A stretch of 64,000 bases of DNA from Pedobacter suwonensis (GTDB taxonomy: Bacteria > Bacteroidota > Bacteroidia > Sphingobacteriales > Sphingobacteriaceae). The notes under the pieces are model-generated. The model made no database searches and was not told the origin of the DNA. It saw only the letters and a list, made by a program, of their open reading frames with translations. The stretch is from the NCBI RefSeq assembly GCF_900111825.1, contig NZ_FOJM01000014.1, positions 124,001-188,000 of the forward strand, written 5' to 3'. Positions 24,929-32,779 of the stretch are shown here, piece after piece (position 1 is the first letter of the stretch; the number at the start of each line of letters is the position of its first letter). The translations under genes were made by a program, and so were the position numbers.

Positions 24929-25324
24929 TCAGATCCGAAAGACCTGGTTGGAAATATAAATTGGGACTGATCCGGCAATCCTGTATCTGATCTCAAGAAA
25001 ATACCTGTTTAGGTTAGAGGCTAAAAGCGAAAGCCCCAAAAATAAGATGACGCCGATAAGAAAAGCTTCCAAAACAGGAAGCACGGTTTTCTTGCGTTCA
25101 TCAAGGATACACTTAAATTGTCTGGTAATTTTTGAATCCTTTCCAAGCGGAGAAAAGCTACCTTTGTACTGCGCAGCTGATTTTATTCCCCGGGCGGACT
25201 CTAAAAGGGAGAGGTTGGATAAAAAAAAGATATTGCCCAAAGAGATAATCAGGTACAGCAAGACGACTCCAATTATAGAGCAATTTGGTACCTGCTTAAC
25301 TTTCAAACCCTTCAAATTTAACAA
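24929..25324 (-). CDS. Hypothetical two-TM membrane protein
   Basis: A 131-residue protein with hydrophobic segments at about 18-38 and 82-105, separated by a charged loop with a KxxxRQFKCILDERKK stretch. No family recognised. It is upstream of the RND operon on the same strand, 126 bases away. Start and coding status are moderately supported by length and membrane pattern only. Confidence 0.45.
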   Translation of the reverse strand: MLNLKGLKVKQVPNCSIIGVVLLYLIISLGNIFFLSNLSLLESARGIKSAAQYKGSFSPLGKDSKITRQFKCILDERKKTVLPVLEAFLIGVILFLGLSLLASNLNRYFLEIRYRIAGSVPIYISNQVFRI

Positions 25325-25434
25325 CCTAAATATATAGGCGCTAAAATCTGCATTAATCTAAAAAGATGAGAGGATAAACCGCAACAAAACCGTTACAAAA
25401 TATCAACAAATATTAGGTTACGATATTTCTCACC

Positions 25435-25567
25435 CTACTTTCGATTGTCATCGAATAATTTCTTTTTCCTATACTGTCCCTCCATCTTGTTGTTCAAAAC
25501 TTTATCAAAATTAACCACAGCTTCACAATGCTCAAAAAGGGTCGAACTTCCGCGGGTTGACCCTACT
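25435..25567 (-). pseudogene. 3' remnant of a protein gene, copy A
   Basis: Read on the minus strand, this gives the peptide segment RGSSTLFEHCEAVVNFDKVL, then NNKMEGQYRKKKLFDDNRK and a stop at 25435. A second diverged copy at 40708-40827 keeps the same reading frame with many synonymous changes (for example TGT/TGC, GGA/GGG, AGG/CGG), the mark of former coding constraint. No upstream gene body is attached. It recalls the C-terminal tails of small GIY-YIG nuclease-like proteins, but I am not sure of that. Confidence 0.55.
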
Positions 25568-25579
25568 AAGTGGCAATAT

Positions 25580-25611
25580 GAGGCATCTAAAAAGTATGCC
25601 TCTTATTTTTT
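25580..25611 (+). terminator. Hairpin with T-run next to remnant A
   Basis: GAGGCAT (25580-25586) pairs with ATGCCTC (25596-25602), followed by TTATTTTTT on the plus strand. No plus-strand gene precedes it. It parallels the hairpin beside the second remnant at 40830-40858. Confidence 0.55.
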
Positions 25612-26346
25612 AAACATTAAGAACTTGAAAATAAGTCACTTACAATAGATTAAATTGAATTTTTCGGTTCGAACTTTTTAGAATTTTCCCTAAAATTAAG
25701 ATATACCGCAACTATTTATAAAACACCAATTGTCTAGACATCAGTGTTGAACTCCATAAACTGCTATCTAATTAGCCAAATAAGCATGTGGATTAGTTTC
25801 AATTGCGAACATCGATCAGCTTGAATATTATTCAATTATAGGATAAACGGGGGGAAATCCGTTTGGTCTAAATTTTTTTACAATTATGCGCAAATGCCAT
25901 GTAGCTTGCATTTAATTTAGAAGGTACATACCCTCGGTTTAACAACGTGATTGATTTAACACCGCCATTGAAATGAAATTTGTATTTTTTGTTTTTTGAA
26001 ATAATTTGATGAAGCGGGAATTGAAAGTTCATGCATTATTTAATGCATTCCTCAACTCGCATCTAGCCTTCATTTTCATAGAATTCGAATTATCAAGTAC
26101 TCATCATCAAAAACTGAAATTCTTATTTGAATAATGGAATGAGTTTATGAGAATCATATCCTAAAAAACCCATTTTTTTAAGGCTAGAGAAAGGACATAC
26201 CAAGAACAACCTCAAACCTTGGTAAATATCAAATAATGAGGGAATAATGAAAATAAAATGAATGGAATAAATTTGCCTATTTATAAAAATGAAAGGGCAA
26301 CTAGAATGCTGCCCTTAATCAATTAATGCTCACGGTGATTGGCATC

Positions 26347-26685
26347 TTAAGCAGCTACTCCTGTCATTCTTCTGCATTCTTCCGCACAAGCCTTACAAGC
26401 ATCTGCACATTCCTGACAATGCTGGGTATGATGATTACTACACTCATCTCCGCATTGCTGGCAAATATCTGCGCAAATACGGCAAATGTCTTGAGCAAAA
26501 GAGCTACCCATACTCATCAATTGAGCGGCAGAGTAGCAGATGGCTGCACATTGCATATCAAGCTCAATACACCGCGCCATCATTTTCACGTCTTCTTCCT
26601 GAGTGCATGAACTTGCACAATGATTGCAAATTGAAGCACACTTTAAGCATGCATCAATACAGTTTTTCCATTCATGGTATCCCAT
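26347..26685 (-). CDS. Four-helix bundle copper-binding protein (DUF326, Csp-like)
   Basis: A 112-residue protein with cysteines spaced along four amphipathic helices: CxxACLKCASICNHCASSC, MARCIELDMQCAAIC, FAQDICRICADICQQCGDEC, and HCQECADACKACAEEC. This is the copper-storage protein (Csp)/DUF326 pattern, in which cysteines line the core of the bundle and hold many Cu(I) ions. There is no signal peptide, so it is of the cytosolic type. It probably buffers copper. A 13-base inverted repeat (ATAAC-ATG-GTTAT, 26727-26739) lies about 42 bases upstream. Confidence 0.9.
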   Translation of the reverse strand: MGYHEWKNCIDACLKCASICNHCASSCTQEEDVKMMARCIELDMQCAAICYSAAQLMSMGSSFAQDICRICADICQQCGDECSNHHTQHCQECADACKACAEECRRMTGVAA

Positions 26686-26884
26686 AACTTTAATTTTTTA
26701 GGGTTATAAAAAAAATTCCTATATAGATAACATGGTTATTTCCAGGCGGTTTCATTTTGTTTAAGAAAAGCTTTAATCCCGTGATATGATGCTTGTTTAA
26801 ACGGTAGAAGAATAAGAAACTGGTTCTCGTATTCAAATAAGGAGGAATAGTGATAAATTAAATTCTCAACACCTACTTTAAGAT

Positions 26885-26915
26885 TTTGCACATCATTTTA
26901 TTAGTATTATATTTG
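26885..26915 (+). promoter_or_regulatory. Promoter of the fluoride operon (-33/-7)
   Basis: TTTG at 26885-26888 and TATATTTG at 26908-26915 with 19 bases between them fit the Bacteroidota -33/-7 consensus at both boxes. Transcription would start about where the riboswitch begins (26921). Confidence 0.75.
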
Positions 26916-26920
26916 CAATA

Positions 26921-26978
26921 CGGAAATGGTGTCCTTCCGATTCAACCGCTTTTTTCAAAAGCTGATGGCGCCTACAAT
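26921..26978 (+). promoter_or_regulatory. Fluoride riboswitch (crcB motif) aptamer
   Basis: The sequence runs CGGAAATGGTGTCCTTCCG (P1/loop with GGnnATGG...CC), AACCGC, a variable hairpin, then GCTGATGGCGCCTACA. These are the conserved blocks of the crcB motif (GGnGATGGnnTnCCnCC, AACCGC, CTGATG..CCTAC). It sits directly downstream of a good promoter. The operon it precedes encodes enolase (a fluoride-inhibited enzyme) and a CLC-type F-/Cl- antiporter, the classic crcB-motif genes. Expression platform: see 26971-27024. Confidence 0.9.
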
Positions 26979-27024
26979 AGAAATTCCAGCAGGTAATAAA
27001 ATCTGCCGGTCAAAGTATTGTAGG
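26971..27024 (+). promoter_or_regulatory. Predicted start-site sequestering hairpin of the riboswitch
   Basis: CCTACAATA (26971-26979, including the 3' end of the aptamer) is perfectly complementary to TATTGTAGG (27016-27024), which overlaps the GTG start at 27024. An inner stem CCAGCAG/CTGCCGG (26986-26992 / 27003-27009, one mismatch) stacks inside. Aptamer folding and this helix are mutually exclusive. That suggests translational control: without fluoride the start is masked, with fluoride it is freed. Confidence 0.65.
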
Positions 27025-27578
27025 TGAAAAAATTAAAAATAAATTCTCAACTCTTATTGCTGGCAGCTATCTTAATTGCGCTTGTCTTACTTTGTCTGTC
27101 TGCCAAAGTGAGATCAGTGTTAGCAATGGTCCTGCCGGTTGAAACTGAATGGTTCTTGTGGATAAATCAGCACCATAATGCATTCTGGGATACGATCATG
27201 TACTGGGCCAGTGATAAGCGTTTTTGGCTTCCTTTTTATGCCTTCATTATTTATTGCCTCTTCCAGAATTTCTGCAAAAAAATTTGGCAGGTTCTTATTA
27301 CCATTGCGCTACTAGTTGCTAGTGCAGATCAGATTGCTTCAGGACTGATTAAAAACACCGTTAAGCGTCTACGCCCTTCCCATGAACCGAATCTAACTAC
27401 GATCATTCATTTAAGTAAAGCAGGTGCGGGTGGGATGTATGGATGGCCATCCGCTCTTTCATCACCTATCTTCAAAAGCATTCTTTCCGCTGGTTCGGCA
27501 TTTACCGGATCATTGCCGGAGCAACGGTTCTTGTACTCATTTACTTTGGAATTATTCAATAACGGAAAATTAACATAA
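27024..27578 (+). pseudogene. Truncated PAP2-superfamily phosphatase (chimeric 3' end)
   Basis: The frame starts with GTG at 27024, at the end of the riboswitch leader, and runs 184 residues. Residues 1 to about 140 are a PAP2 phosphatase: membrane segments, then motif C1 KNTVKRLRPSHEP and the approach to motif C2 (GGMYGWPS). After nucleotide 27446 the frame leaves the PAP2 family. The C2 histidine and the whole C3 motif (SRxxxxxHxxxD) are missing, so the product cannot have the normal active site. The bases that follow encode, in another frame, the end of a different phosphatase (27446-27562). The gene is a deletion joint. Confidence 0.75.
27446..27562 (+). pseudogene. 3' fragment of uppP/bacA-type undecaprenyl-diphosphatase
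   Basis: In the frame shifted by 2 relative to the PAP2 gene, bases 27446-27562 encode 38 residues and a stop, including QKHSFRWFGIYRIIAG. This is the conserved C-terminus of UppP (KKHSFKxFGxYRIxLG). No start or upstream domain remains. The joint to the PAP2 gene falls in the 12-base palindrome GGATGGCCATCC at 27441-27452. Confidence 0.72.
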
Positions 27579-27582
27579 AACT

Positions 27583-27996
27583 ATGTGGTGGATCTACGCG
27601 CTATTATCAGCTTTCTTTGCTTCCCTTACGGCCATCTTTGCAAAAGTCGGCGTAACCAATGTCAATTCTGATTTGGCTACTGCCATACGAACGGTGGTAA
27701 TACTGATTGTAGCCTGGGGGATCGTAATGGCCAGAGGCGAACTTAAAGGAATTACGGAACTGTCAAAGCATAACCTGCTATTTCTTTTTTTATCTGGCCT
27801 TGCCACCGGCTTGTCCTGGATATTCTACTACAAGGCTTTGCAGATCGGGAAAGTGTCCCAGGTCGCCCCTGTTGATAAGTTGAGTGTTGCCCTAACTATT
27901 ATACTTGCAATGGTGTTCCTGAAAGAAGCTCTTACCCTGAAAGTATTCTTTGGTGCCCTGCTGATCATTGGGGGAACACTGGTTTTGATCTTTTGA
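27583..27996 (+). CDS. EamA-family (DMT) transporter, single-domain
   Basis: A 137-residue membrane protein with four to five hydrophobic segments, one EamA unit rather than the usual two: MWWIYALLSAFFASLTAIFAKVGV, LSGLATGLSWIFYYKALQIGKVS, PVDKLSVALTIILAMVFL and a final segment. Single-unit EamA proteins act as dimers. It starts 4 bases after the PAP2 frame and precedes enolase, so it belongs to the fluoride operon. Its substrate is unknown. Confidence 0.82.
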   Translation: MWWIYALLSAFFASLTAIFAKVGVTNVNSDLATAIRTVVILIVAWGIVMARGELKGITELSKHNLLFLFLSGLATGLSWIFYYKALQIGKVSQVAPVDKLSVALTIILAMVFLKEALTLKVFFGALLIIGGTLVLIF

Positions 27997-28054
27997 GAAA
28001 CTCAATTATTTGTAAGCAACCGAAATACTAAAAATCAATATAAAACAAAAAACT

Positions 28055-29335
28055 ATGAAATTAACTAAAATTCATGCCCGTGAAATTTTGGATTCCAGGG
28101 GCAATCCGACAGTAGAAGTAGAAGTCACTCTTAACGGAACAACAGCAAGGGGTATTTCTCCATCCGGGGCAAGTACGGGTGAAAAAGAAGCCGTAGAGCT
28201 TAGAGATGGTGATCCAGAGCGCTATAATGGTAAAGGCGTGGAAAAAGCAGTAAAAGGGATTAACGTCGAAGTCGGCAAATCAGTCACCGGCTTATCCTTT
28301 GAGGGTCAGCAGGCCTTCGATGATCATATAATTGGTCTGGATGGAACCGAGAATAAATCAAGGCTCGGCGCAAATGCGATGCTTGCGGCCTCAATCGCCT
28401 TCGCCCGGGCTTCGGCCGTTGCAAAAGGGATTCCCTTGTATAGGCAGCTAGTGGAAAGGGAAGGTTACGTAATGCCCGTACCGTGCATGAATGTCATTAA
28501 TGGGGGAAGGCATTCTGATAACAACATCGATTTTCAGGAATTTATGATTGCCCCTCATAACGCCCCCTCGTTTAAGGAAAGTATCCGTATGGGCGAAGCT
28601 GTTTTTCATTCCCTGAGAAGTCTGCTAAAAGCGAAAGGCTATTATACCGGAGTTGGTGACGAAGGTGGGTTTGCGCCAAATCTGAGTTCTAATGAGGAAG
28701 CCGTCCAAATCATCATGGAAGCGATACATATTGCCGGTTTTGCTCCAGGCAAGGATATTTCCCTTTGTCTTGACCCAGCGACCAGCGAAATGTGGAATAA
28801 TGGAAAATATGAATTTTATAAAAGTTCTAAAGAACGGATCACAACAGATGAAATGATTGGCTTTTGGGAAGGATGGTTAAAAGAGTACCCAATTATCCTG
28901 TTGGAAGACGGGTTGGGCGAAAACGATTGGGAGGGATGGAAAAAGCTGACCAGCCTTTTGGGAGACAAAGTGGAATTGGTTGGAGATGATATATTCTGCA
29001 CCAACCCGAGTATTATCCAGCAGGGAATCGACCAGGGCATTGCAAACAGCGTACTGATTAAATTGAACCAGATCGGTACAGTTTCCGAAACGCTAAAGGC
29101 CGTAGAACTAGCCCAAAAAAACGGTTACAATTGCTTTATTTCTCACCGCAGTGGTGAAACTGAAGACACGACAATTGCGGATCTGGTTGTCGCTACCGGT
29201 GCGGGGCACATCAAAACAGGAAGTGGCTGCCGCTCTGAAAGGGTATCTAAATTTAACCAGTTGCTTCGGATAGAAGAAGAACTTGGTGATAGGGCATCAT
29301 TTGCAGGAATCAATACTTTTTATAAAAAATTATAA
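28055..29335 (+). CDS. eno: Enolase (phosphopyruvate hydratase)
   Basis: A complete 426-residue enolase. Visible motifs: ARGISPSGASTGEKEAVELRDGD, MPVPCMNVINGGRHSDNNIDFQEFM, GDEGGFAPN, the metal-ligand region ILLEDGLGENDWEGW and DDIFCTN, catalytic LIKLNQIGTVSET, and SHRSGETEDTTIADL. It converts 2-phosphoglycerate to phosphoenolpyruvate in glycolysis. Placed behind a fluoride riboswitch and next to an F- exporter, it is probably an extra copy that offsets inhibition of the housekeeping enzyme by fluoride and phosphate. Whether another eno exists elsewhere cannot be seen here. Confidence 0.96.
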   Translation: MKLTKIHAREILDSRGNPTVEVEVTLNGTTARGISPSGASTGEKEAVELRDGDPERYNGKGVEKAVKGINVEVGKSVTGLSFEGQQAFDDHIIGLDGTENKSRLGANAMLAASIAFARASAVAKGIPLYRQLVEREGYVMPVPCMNVINGGRHSDNNIDFQEFMIAPHNAPSFKESIRMGEAVFHSLRSLLKAKGYYTGVGDEGGFAPNLSSNEEAVQIIMEAIHIAGFAPGKDISLCLDPATSEMWNNGKYEFYKSSKERITTDEMIGFWEGWLKEYPIILLEDGLGENDWEGWKKLTSLLGDKVELVGDDIFCTNPSIIQQGIDQGIANSVLIKLNQIGTVSETLKAVELAQKNGYNCFISHRSGETEDTTIADLVVATGAGHIKTGSGCRSERVSKFNQLLRIEEELGDRASFAGINTFYKKL

Positions 29336-29353
29336 ATCAGCCGCTAACCTACA

Positions 29354-30646
29354 ATGAAACATAATAAATTTTTATTTGAACACCTTTCGGTTTTTAAATA
29401 TGCGGTTCGATGGACGCTGCTTATACTTCCTGTTGCCATTGCAATAGGAAGTATGGTTGCCTTGTTCCTTTGGCTGCTAGGCTGGGCCATTCACTTTCGC
29501 TTTCAGCATACCTGTCTCATTTTTCTGCTACCTTTAGCAGGTATTGTGATCCACCTGATTTATCAGTCAGTTGGTAGGTCCTCAGAAAAAGGAAATAACC
29601 TGATCATGGATGAAATCCATAGGCCGGGTGGTGGAGTGCCCAGGCAGATGGCGCCAGTAATCTTAATAACTACAGTGATTACCCATTTGTTTGGCGGATC
29701 GGCTGGAAGAGAGGGAACCGCGGTACAAATCGGAGGAAGCATCGCAGGAATGTTTAGCCGCTGGTTTAAGCTAAATGAGGTAGACACCAAGATGCTCCTT
29801 ACCGCGGGAATTGCAGCCGGGTTTGGGGCGGTGTTCGGAACACCGCTCACCGGTGCCATATTTGCAATGGAAGTTCTGGCCATTGGAAGAATAGAGTACA
29901 AGGCTTTACTTCCCGCATTAATTGCCAGCGTGCTTGGTGATCTTACTGTCTCTGCCTGGGGCATCCATCATACCGCTTATCACATCGATCTCATAGAGAA
30001 AAGTGCCTACTTTCTATCTGAATACCTGCCGGTAAACCTACTCCTGCTTAGTAAGGTTATTCTAGCATCCACATTGTTTGGTCTGGCCAGCTACCTGTTT
30101 GCTGTAATGGTGCATGAGATCAAGGCCTTTTTTTCTAAAGTATGTAAGATCCAGTGGCTTATTCCTGTTATCGGTGGTCTGATTATTATAGGCTTGACTT
30201 ACGCCATCGGGAAACCGGATTACTTAAGTTTGGGCGTGGATAGCGAATACCAAGGAGCCGTTACAATTCCCTCTGCTTTTCAGCCTGGTGGAGCAGATAC
30301 TTGGAGCTGGTTATGGAAGACCATTTACACAACTTTAACATTAGGAACTGGATTTAAAGGTGGTGAGGTAACGCCTTTGTTTTATATTGGCGCAACATTA
30401 GGCAATGCACTTTCGACCTTATTAAATGCTCCAGTTAGTTTGTTTGCTGCCCTTGGATTTATTGCTGTTTTTGCTGGTGCAACGAATACACCCCTTGCCT
30501 GTACGATTATGGGTATAGAACTTTTTGGTAGTGAATACACCATGTTTTTTGCGGTAGCCTGTTTTACAGCCTATTTTTTCAGTGGCCATTCAGGTATATA
30601 TTCTTCACAGCGTATTGCGGTACCCAAAATATTTACGGGAACATAA
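29354..30646 (+). CDS. CLC-family F-/Cl- antiporter (voltage-gated chloride channel family)
   Basis: A 430-residue polytopic CLC protein. The gating-glutamate motif is GGSAGREGTAVQIGG (E120). The first anion-site segment reads GGGVPRQMAP instead of the chloride-type GSGIP. Loss of the GSGIP serine, together with GREGT, is the pattern of the CLC-F fluoride/proton antiporters. It also has EFTPLFYIGATLGN-like selectivity segments (GGEVTPLFYIGATLG). Its position behind a fluoride riboswitch and enolase supports fluoride export. Distance to enolase is 18 bases, same operon. Confidence 0.87.
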   Translation: MKHNKFLFEHLSVFKYAVRWTLLILPVAIAIGSMVALFLWLLGWAIHFRFQHTCLIFLLPLAGIVIHLIYQSVGRSSEKGNNLIMDEIHRPGGGVPRQMAPVILITTVITHLFGGSAGREGTAVQIGGSIAGMFSRWFKLNEVDTKMLLTAGIAAGFGAVFGTPLTGAIFAMEVLAIGRIEYKALLPALIASVLGDLTVSAWGIHHTAYHIDLIEKSAYFLSEYLPVNLLLLSKVILASTLFGLASYLFAVMVHEIKAFFSKVCKIQWLIPVIGGLIIIGLTYAIGKPDYLSLGVDSEYQGAVTIPSAFQPGGADTWSWLWKTIYTTLTLGTGFKGGEVTPLFYIGATLGNALSTLLNAPVSLFAALGFIAVFAGATNTPLACTIMGIELFGSEYTMFFAVACFTAYFFSGHSGIYSSQRIAVPKIFTGT

Positions 30647-30806
30647 AATATTGACTTATCCTGTTCCTGTGGATTATCATAAAGAGGTGAAATTTTTATA
30701 AGATCCTTGACCAATGCAATCAGCAATTTATATCAAAAAACAACGCTATATCGACCGCTTTCCTTCCTCTCTTTTCTAAAGCATCAAGTACAGATGATTT
30801 AACTGC

Positions 30807-31196
30807 CTATGTTGTTTTAATAAGGTAGAGCAGTAAAAGTATACTAGCTATGAAAACTAAAGCGGTTAAAACTTTAACAAAAAGTGTTGAATGGTAATAC
30901 ACCCCCTGATTCAATTGTTCTTTCGTTGAATTATATCTTAAGTAAGAACAAATGATAGTAATTGCTCCCAGGGCAACTAGAAAAATCCCGATAATGCGGG
31001 AATCTCCGGTTTGGTGCAGGGGCACTTTACTCCCCAGTGCGGCACTGATCTGCTTGATAAATAGCGAGAATTTCATCACCACGAAGCCAAATCCCATGAT
31101 ACCAATACTGGTTCTGATCCAGGCCAAAAATGTTCTTTCATTAGCCAAATGGTCTCCTGCATGCTGTTTGGTGTTTTCCTGATCTTGAATTTTCAT
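30807..31196 (-). CDS. DUF202 (YidH-like) membrane protein, copy 2
   Basis: A 129-residue paralogue of 17107-17496. I take ATG 31196, which gives MKIQDQ...GDHLANERTFLAWIRTSIGIMGFGF, collinear with copy 1. An upstream in-frame ATG at 31235 would add unrelated residues. Three hydrophobic segments. It is convergent with the CLC gene and lies in line with the UDG-like and LysR genes. Confidence 0.85.
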   Translation of the reverse strand: MKIQDQENTKQHAGDHLANERTFLAWIRTSIGIMGFGFVVMKFSLFIKQISAALGSKVPLHQTGDSRIIGIFLVALGAITIICSYLRYNSTKEQLNQGVYYHSTLFVKVLTALVFIASILLLLYLIKTT

Positions 31197-31236
31197 CTTG
31201 TTCTGTATCGGTATATTACAGCAATATATTTGCATG

Positions 31237-31743
31237 TTATGTCAATATCGATGCCAGTTTGGAGATGATAACCCTGGTATCCCGGATGCAAGTAAGCCTG
31301 TTTGATTCAGTGCCGGCAGGATAGCAGGTAACTGCAATTTCTTCGATAAACGATAAGCCTGATAGGTCAATAGATTCTTTAACCTCTTGTTCAATGCTTT
31401 TCATTAGGATCATGATTAATCGGGGTTGATATGTTCTGATTTTATGAGCTAATTGCTCTATTCCCCCCTGCCTCTGGTTTTTTCTGATTTTAACTGACGA
31501 TTTATCAATAGGTGTACAAGTTAGATGTTCCAAAAAGCATCCCGTGCCTTTAAAGAACTGCAAAAAATCTTCTACAGATTTAAAATCGCCAAATACCTCA
31601 CTAAATGCAAGATAAATTGTTCGAAACAGATTAGTATTTCCCAGGTAAAAATGTTTATCGTCACCTCCAGGAGCTTCAGAAACAAAGAGCAGCAGCACTT
31701 TAGCTGGCTGATATTGCCTCGAAATTTCGGTAACACTATACAT
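31237..31743 (-). CDS. Uracil-DNA-glycosylase-superfamily-like protein
   Basis: A 168-residue cytoplasmic protein. I chose ATG 31743, which overlaps the LysR stop by 8 bases, over a longer frame inside the LysR gene. VLLLFVSEAPGGDDKHFYLGN near the N-terminus resembles motif A of UDG-like folds (VGxAPG), with FFKGTGCFLEHLTCTPIDK and PRLIMILMKSIEQ later. The catalytic identity is not clear, so it may be a UDG-fold protein without glycosylase activity. Co-transcribed with the LysR regulator. Confidence 0.5.
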   Translation of the reverse strand: MYSVTEISRQYQPAKVLLLFVSEAPGGDDKHFYLGNTNLFRTIYLAFSEVFGDFKSVEDFLQFFKGTGCFLEHLTCTPIDKSSVKIRKNQRQGGIEQLAHKIRTYQPRLIMILMKSIEQEVKESIDLSGLSFIEEIAVTCYPAGTESNRLTCIRDTRVIISKLASILT

Positions 31744-32635
31744 TATAGTTGTAGCTTTTAGCGAAGCGCATAAATAGTTCCGCCAGAGCGTCCTGCTGAC
31801 CATGAAGCTGAATGAAATGAAACGGCCTTTCGATAACCATATCCTTGATATCTATGATGCGGCATTCATTATTCTTGAGCTCTTTCAATATGGAGTGGAT
31901 AGATAAAAAAGCCAGGCATTTGCTGTGAATCAAATAGGATTTAATGCTTTCGGTACTACCTAACTGCATTTCTATATTTAAGTCCCCCACCTTTATCTGG
32001 TGTGCTTTTAAAGCATATGCAATAACATCTAGTGTACCAGAACCAGGTTCACGAAGTAATAAATCATAATCCTTCAACTCATTCGGTTTGATCATTTCCT
32101 TTTTCATGGCATAATTGTGACCAGAACACACCAGCACCAGCTCGTCTTTTAGATATTGTTCGTATTTAATCTGTGGGTTCCGGGAGATGCCTTCAATGAT
32201 TCCAAAATCTATTTCCTTAGCAATCAAACGCTGCTCTACATCTTCTGTGTTTCCGGTAACCAGTTGAATTTGTATATCCTTAAACTTATTGTGAAACTGT
32301 GCCAATACAGGTGGAATGATATATTGTGCCACAGTACTGCTGGCACCAATCCTCAATATTCCTTTATGCTGTTTAGTAAGTAGATTCATATCATATTCCA
32401 GTTCCCGGTAAGTTCCAAAAATCTGTTCTGCGTAATGCAACAATAATTCGCCGGCTGGGGTGAGGCTGATTTTTTTGTTTCCACTGCGTTCAAATAATGA
32501 CATTTTGAACTCCTGCTCTAATTCTTTAATGTGTTTGGTTACAGCAGGCTGACTGATAAATAACTCTGCCGAGGCCTTTGTAAAATTCAGCCTTTTAGCG
32601 ACAGCATAAAATACTTGCAAACGGAAATCTATCAT
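31736..32635 (-). CDS. LysR-family transcriptional regulator (CysB/YeiE-like)
   Basis: A 299-residue LysR regulator starting at ATG 32635 (MIDFRLQVFYAVAKRLNFTKASAELF). An earlier in-frame ATG at 32680 adds an unrelated hydrophobic stretch. The winged HTH occupies about 1-60 (FISQPAVTKHIKELE) and the rest is a periplasmic-binding-like effector domain. It is divergent from a TsdA-like cytochrome operon and stands near a yeiH gene, as YeiE (a sulfite-responsive LysR) does with yeiH in enterobacteria. A sulfite or sulfur-oxyanion effector is therefore likely by context. Two ATAAC-N5-GTTAT boxes are candidate binding sites. Confidence 0.86.
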   Translation of the reverse strand: MIDFRLQVFYAVAKRLNFTKASAELFISQPAVTKHIKELEQEFKMSLFERSGNKKISLTPAGELLLHYAEQIFGTYRELEYDMNLLTKQHKGILRIGASSTVAQYIIPPVLAQFHNKFKDIQIQLVTGNTEDVEQRLIAKEIDFGIIEGISRNPQIKYEQYLKDELVLVCSGHNYAMKKEMIKPNELKDYDLLLREPGSGTLDVIAYALKAHQIKVGDLNIEMQLGSTESIKSYLIHSKCLAFLSIHSILKELKNNECRIIDIKDMVIERPFHFIQLHGQQDALAELFMRFAKSYNYNV

Positions 32636-32694
32636 ACACGGTTTTAGTAGATAACCTAAGATACAAACAATTTGTTTCAACGGGTACTGACATC

Positions 32695-32709
32695 ATAACC
32701 TTACGTTAT
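32695..32709 (+). promoter_or_regulatory. LysR box 1, upstream of the cytochrome operon
   Basis: ATAAC-CTTAC-GTTAT, a perfect 15-base inverted repeat holding the LysR T-N11-A pattern. It is in the divergent intergenic region between the LysR gene and the cytochrome gene. Its centre (32702) is 51 bases from the -7-like CACATTTG at 32753, i.e. near -63, the usual LysR recognition position. Confidence 0.75.
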
Positions 32710-32752
32710 CATCAATAACTTTTTATGCTTTTTCTGATGAGTAGAATAAATG

Positions 32753-32760
32753 CACATTTG
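32753..32760 (+). promoter_or_regulatory. -7-like promoter element of the cytochrome operon
   Basis: CACATTTG fits TAnnTTTG at all but the first base, 20 bases before the ATG at 32780. There is no -33 TTTG at proper spacing, as expected for an activator-dependent promoter. Confidence 0.5.
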
Positions 32761-32779
32761 TAACAGAAAAATATTGGTT

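Larger units (their letters stand above)
25325..26346. other. Gene-poor, AT-rich intergenic region
   Basis: About 1 kb without an intact gene. It contains the gene remnant at 25435-25567 and a hairpin at 25580-25611. From 25620 to 26340 the sequence is AT-rich, and I see only short frames with no family resemblance. The base composition is clearly lower in GC than the flanking efflux and sulfur genes. Confidence 0.6.

Noticed and set aside
25435..25567. A tRNA-like T-loop (GTTCGA) in the remnants at 25.5 and 40.8 kb
   Set aside because: The T stem needs several G-T pairs in copy A and has a mismatch in copy B, and no acceptor or anticodon arms can be built. The silent-site pattern fits a protein gene remnant better.
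26009..26134. 41-codon plus-strand frame beginning MKRELKVHALFN
   Set aside because: No family resemblance and no ribosome-binding or promoter signal that I trust; such frames are expected in AT-rich gaps.
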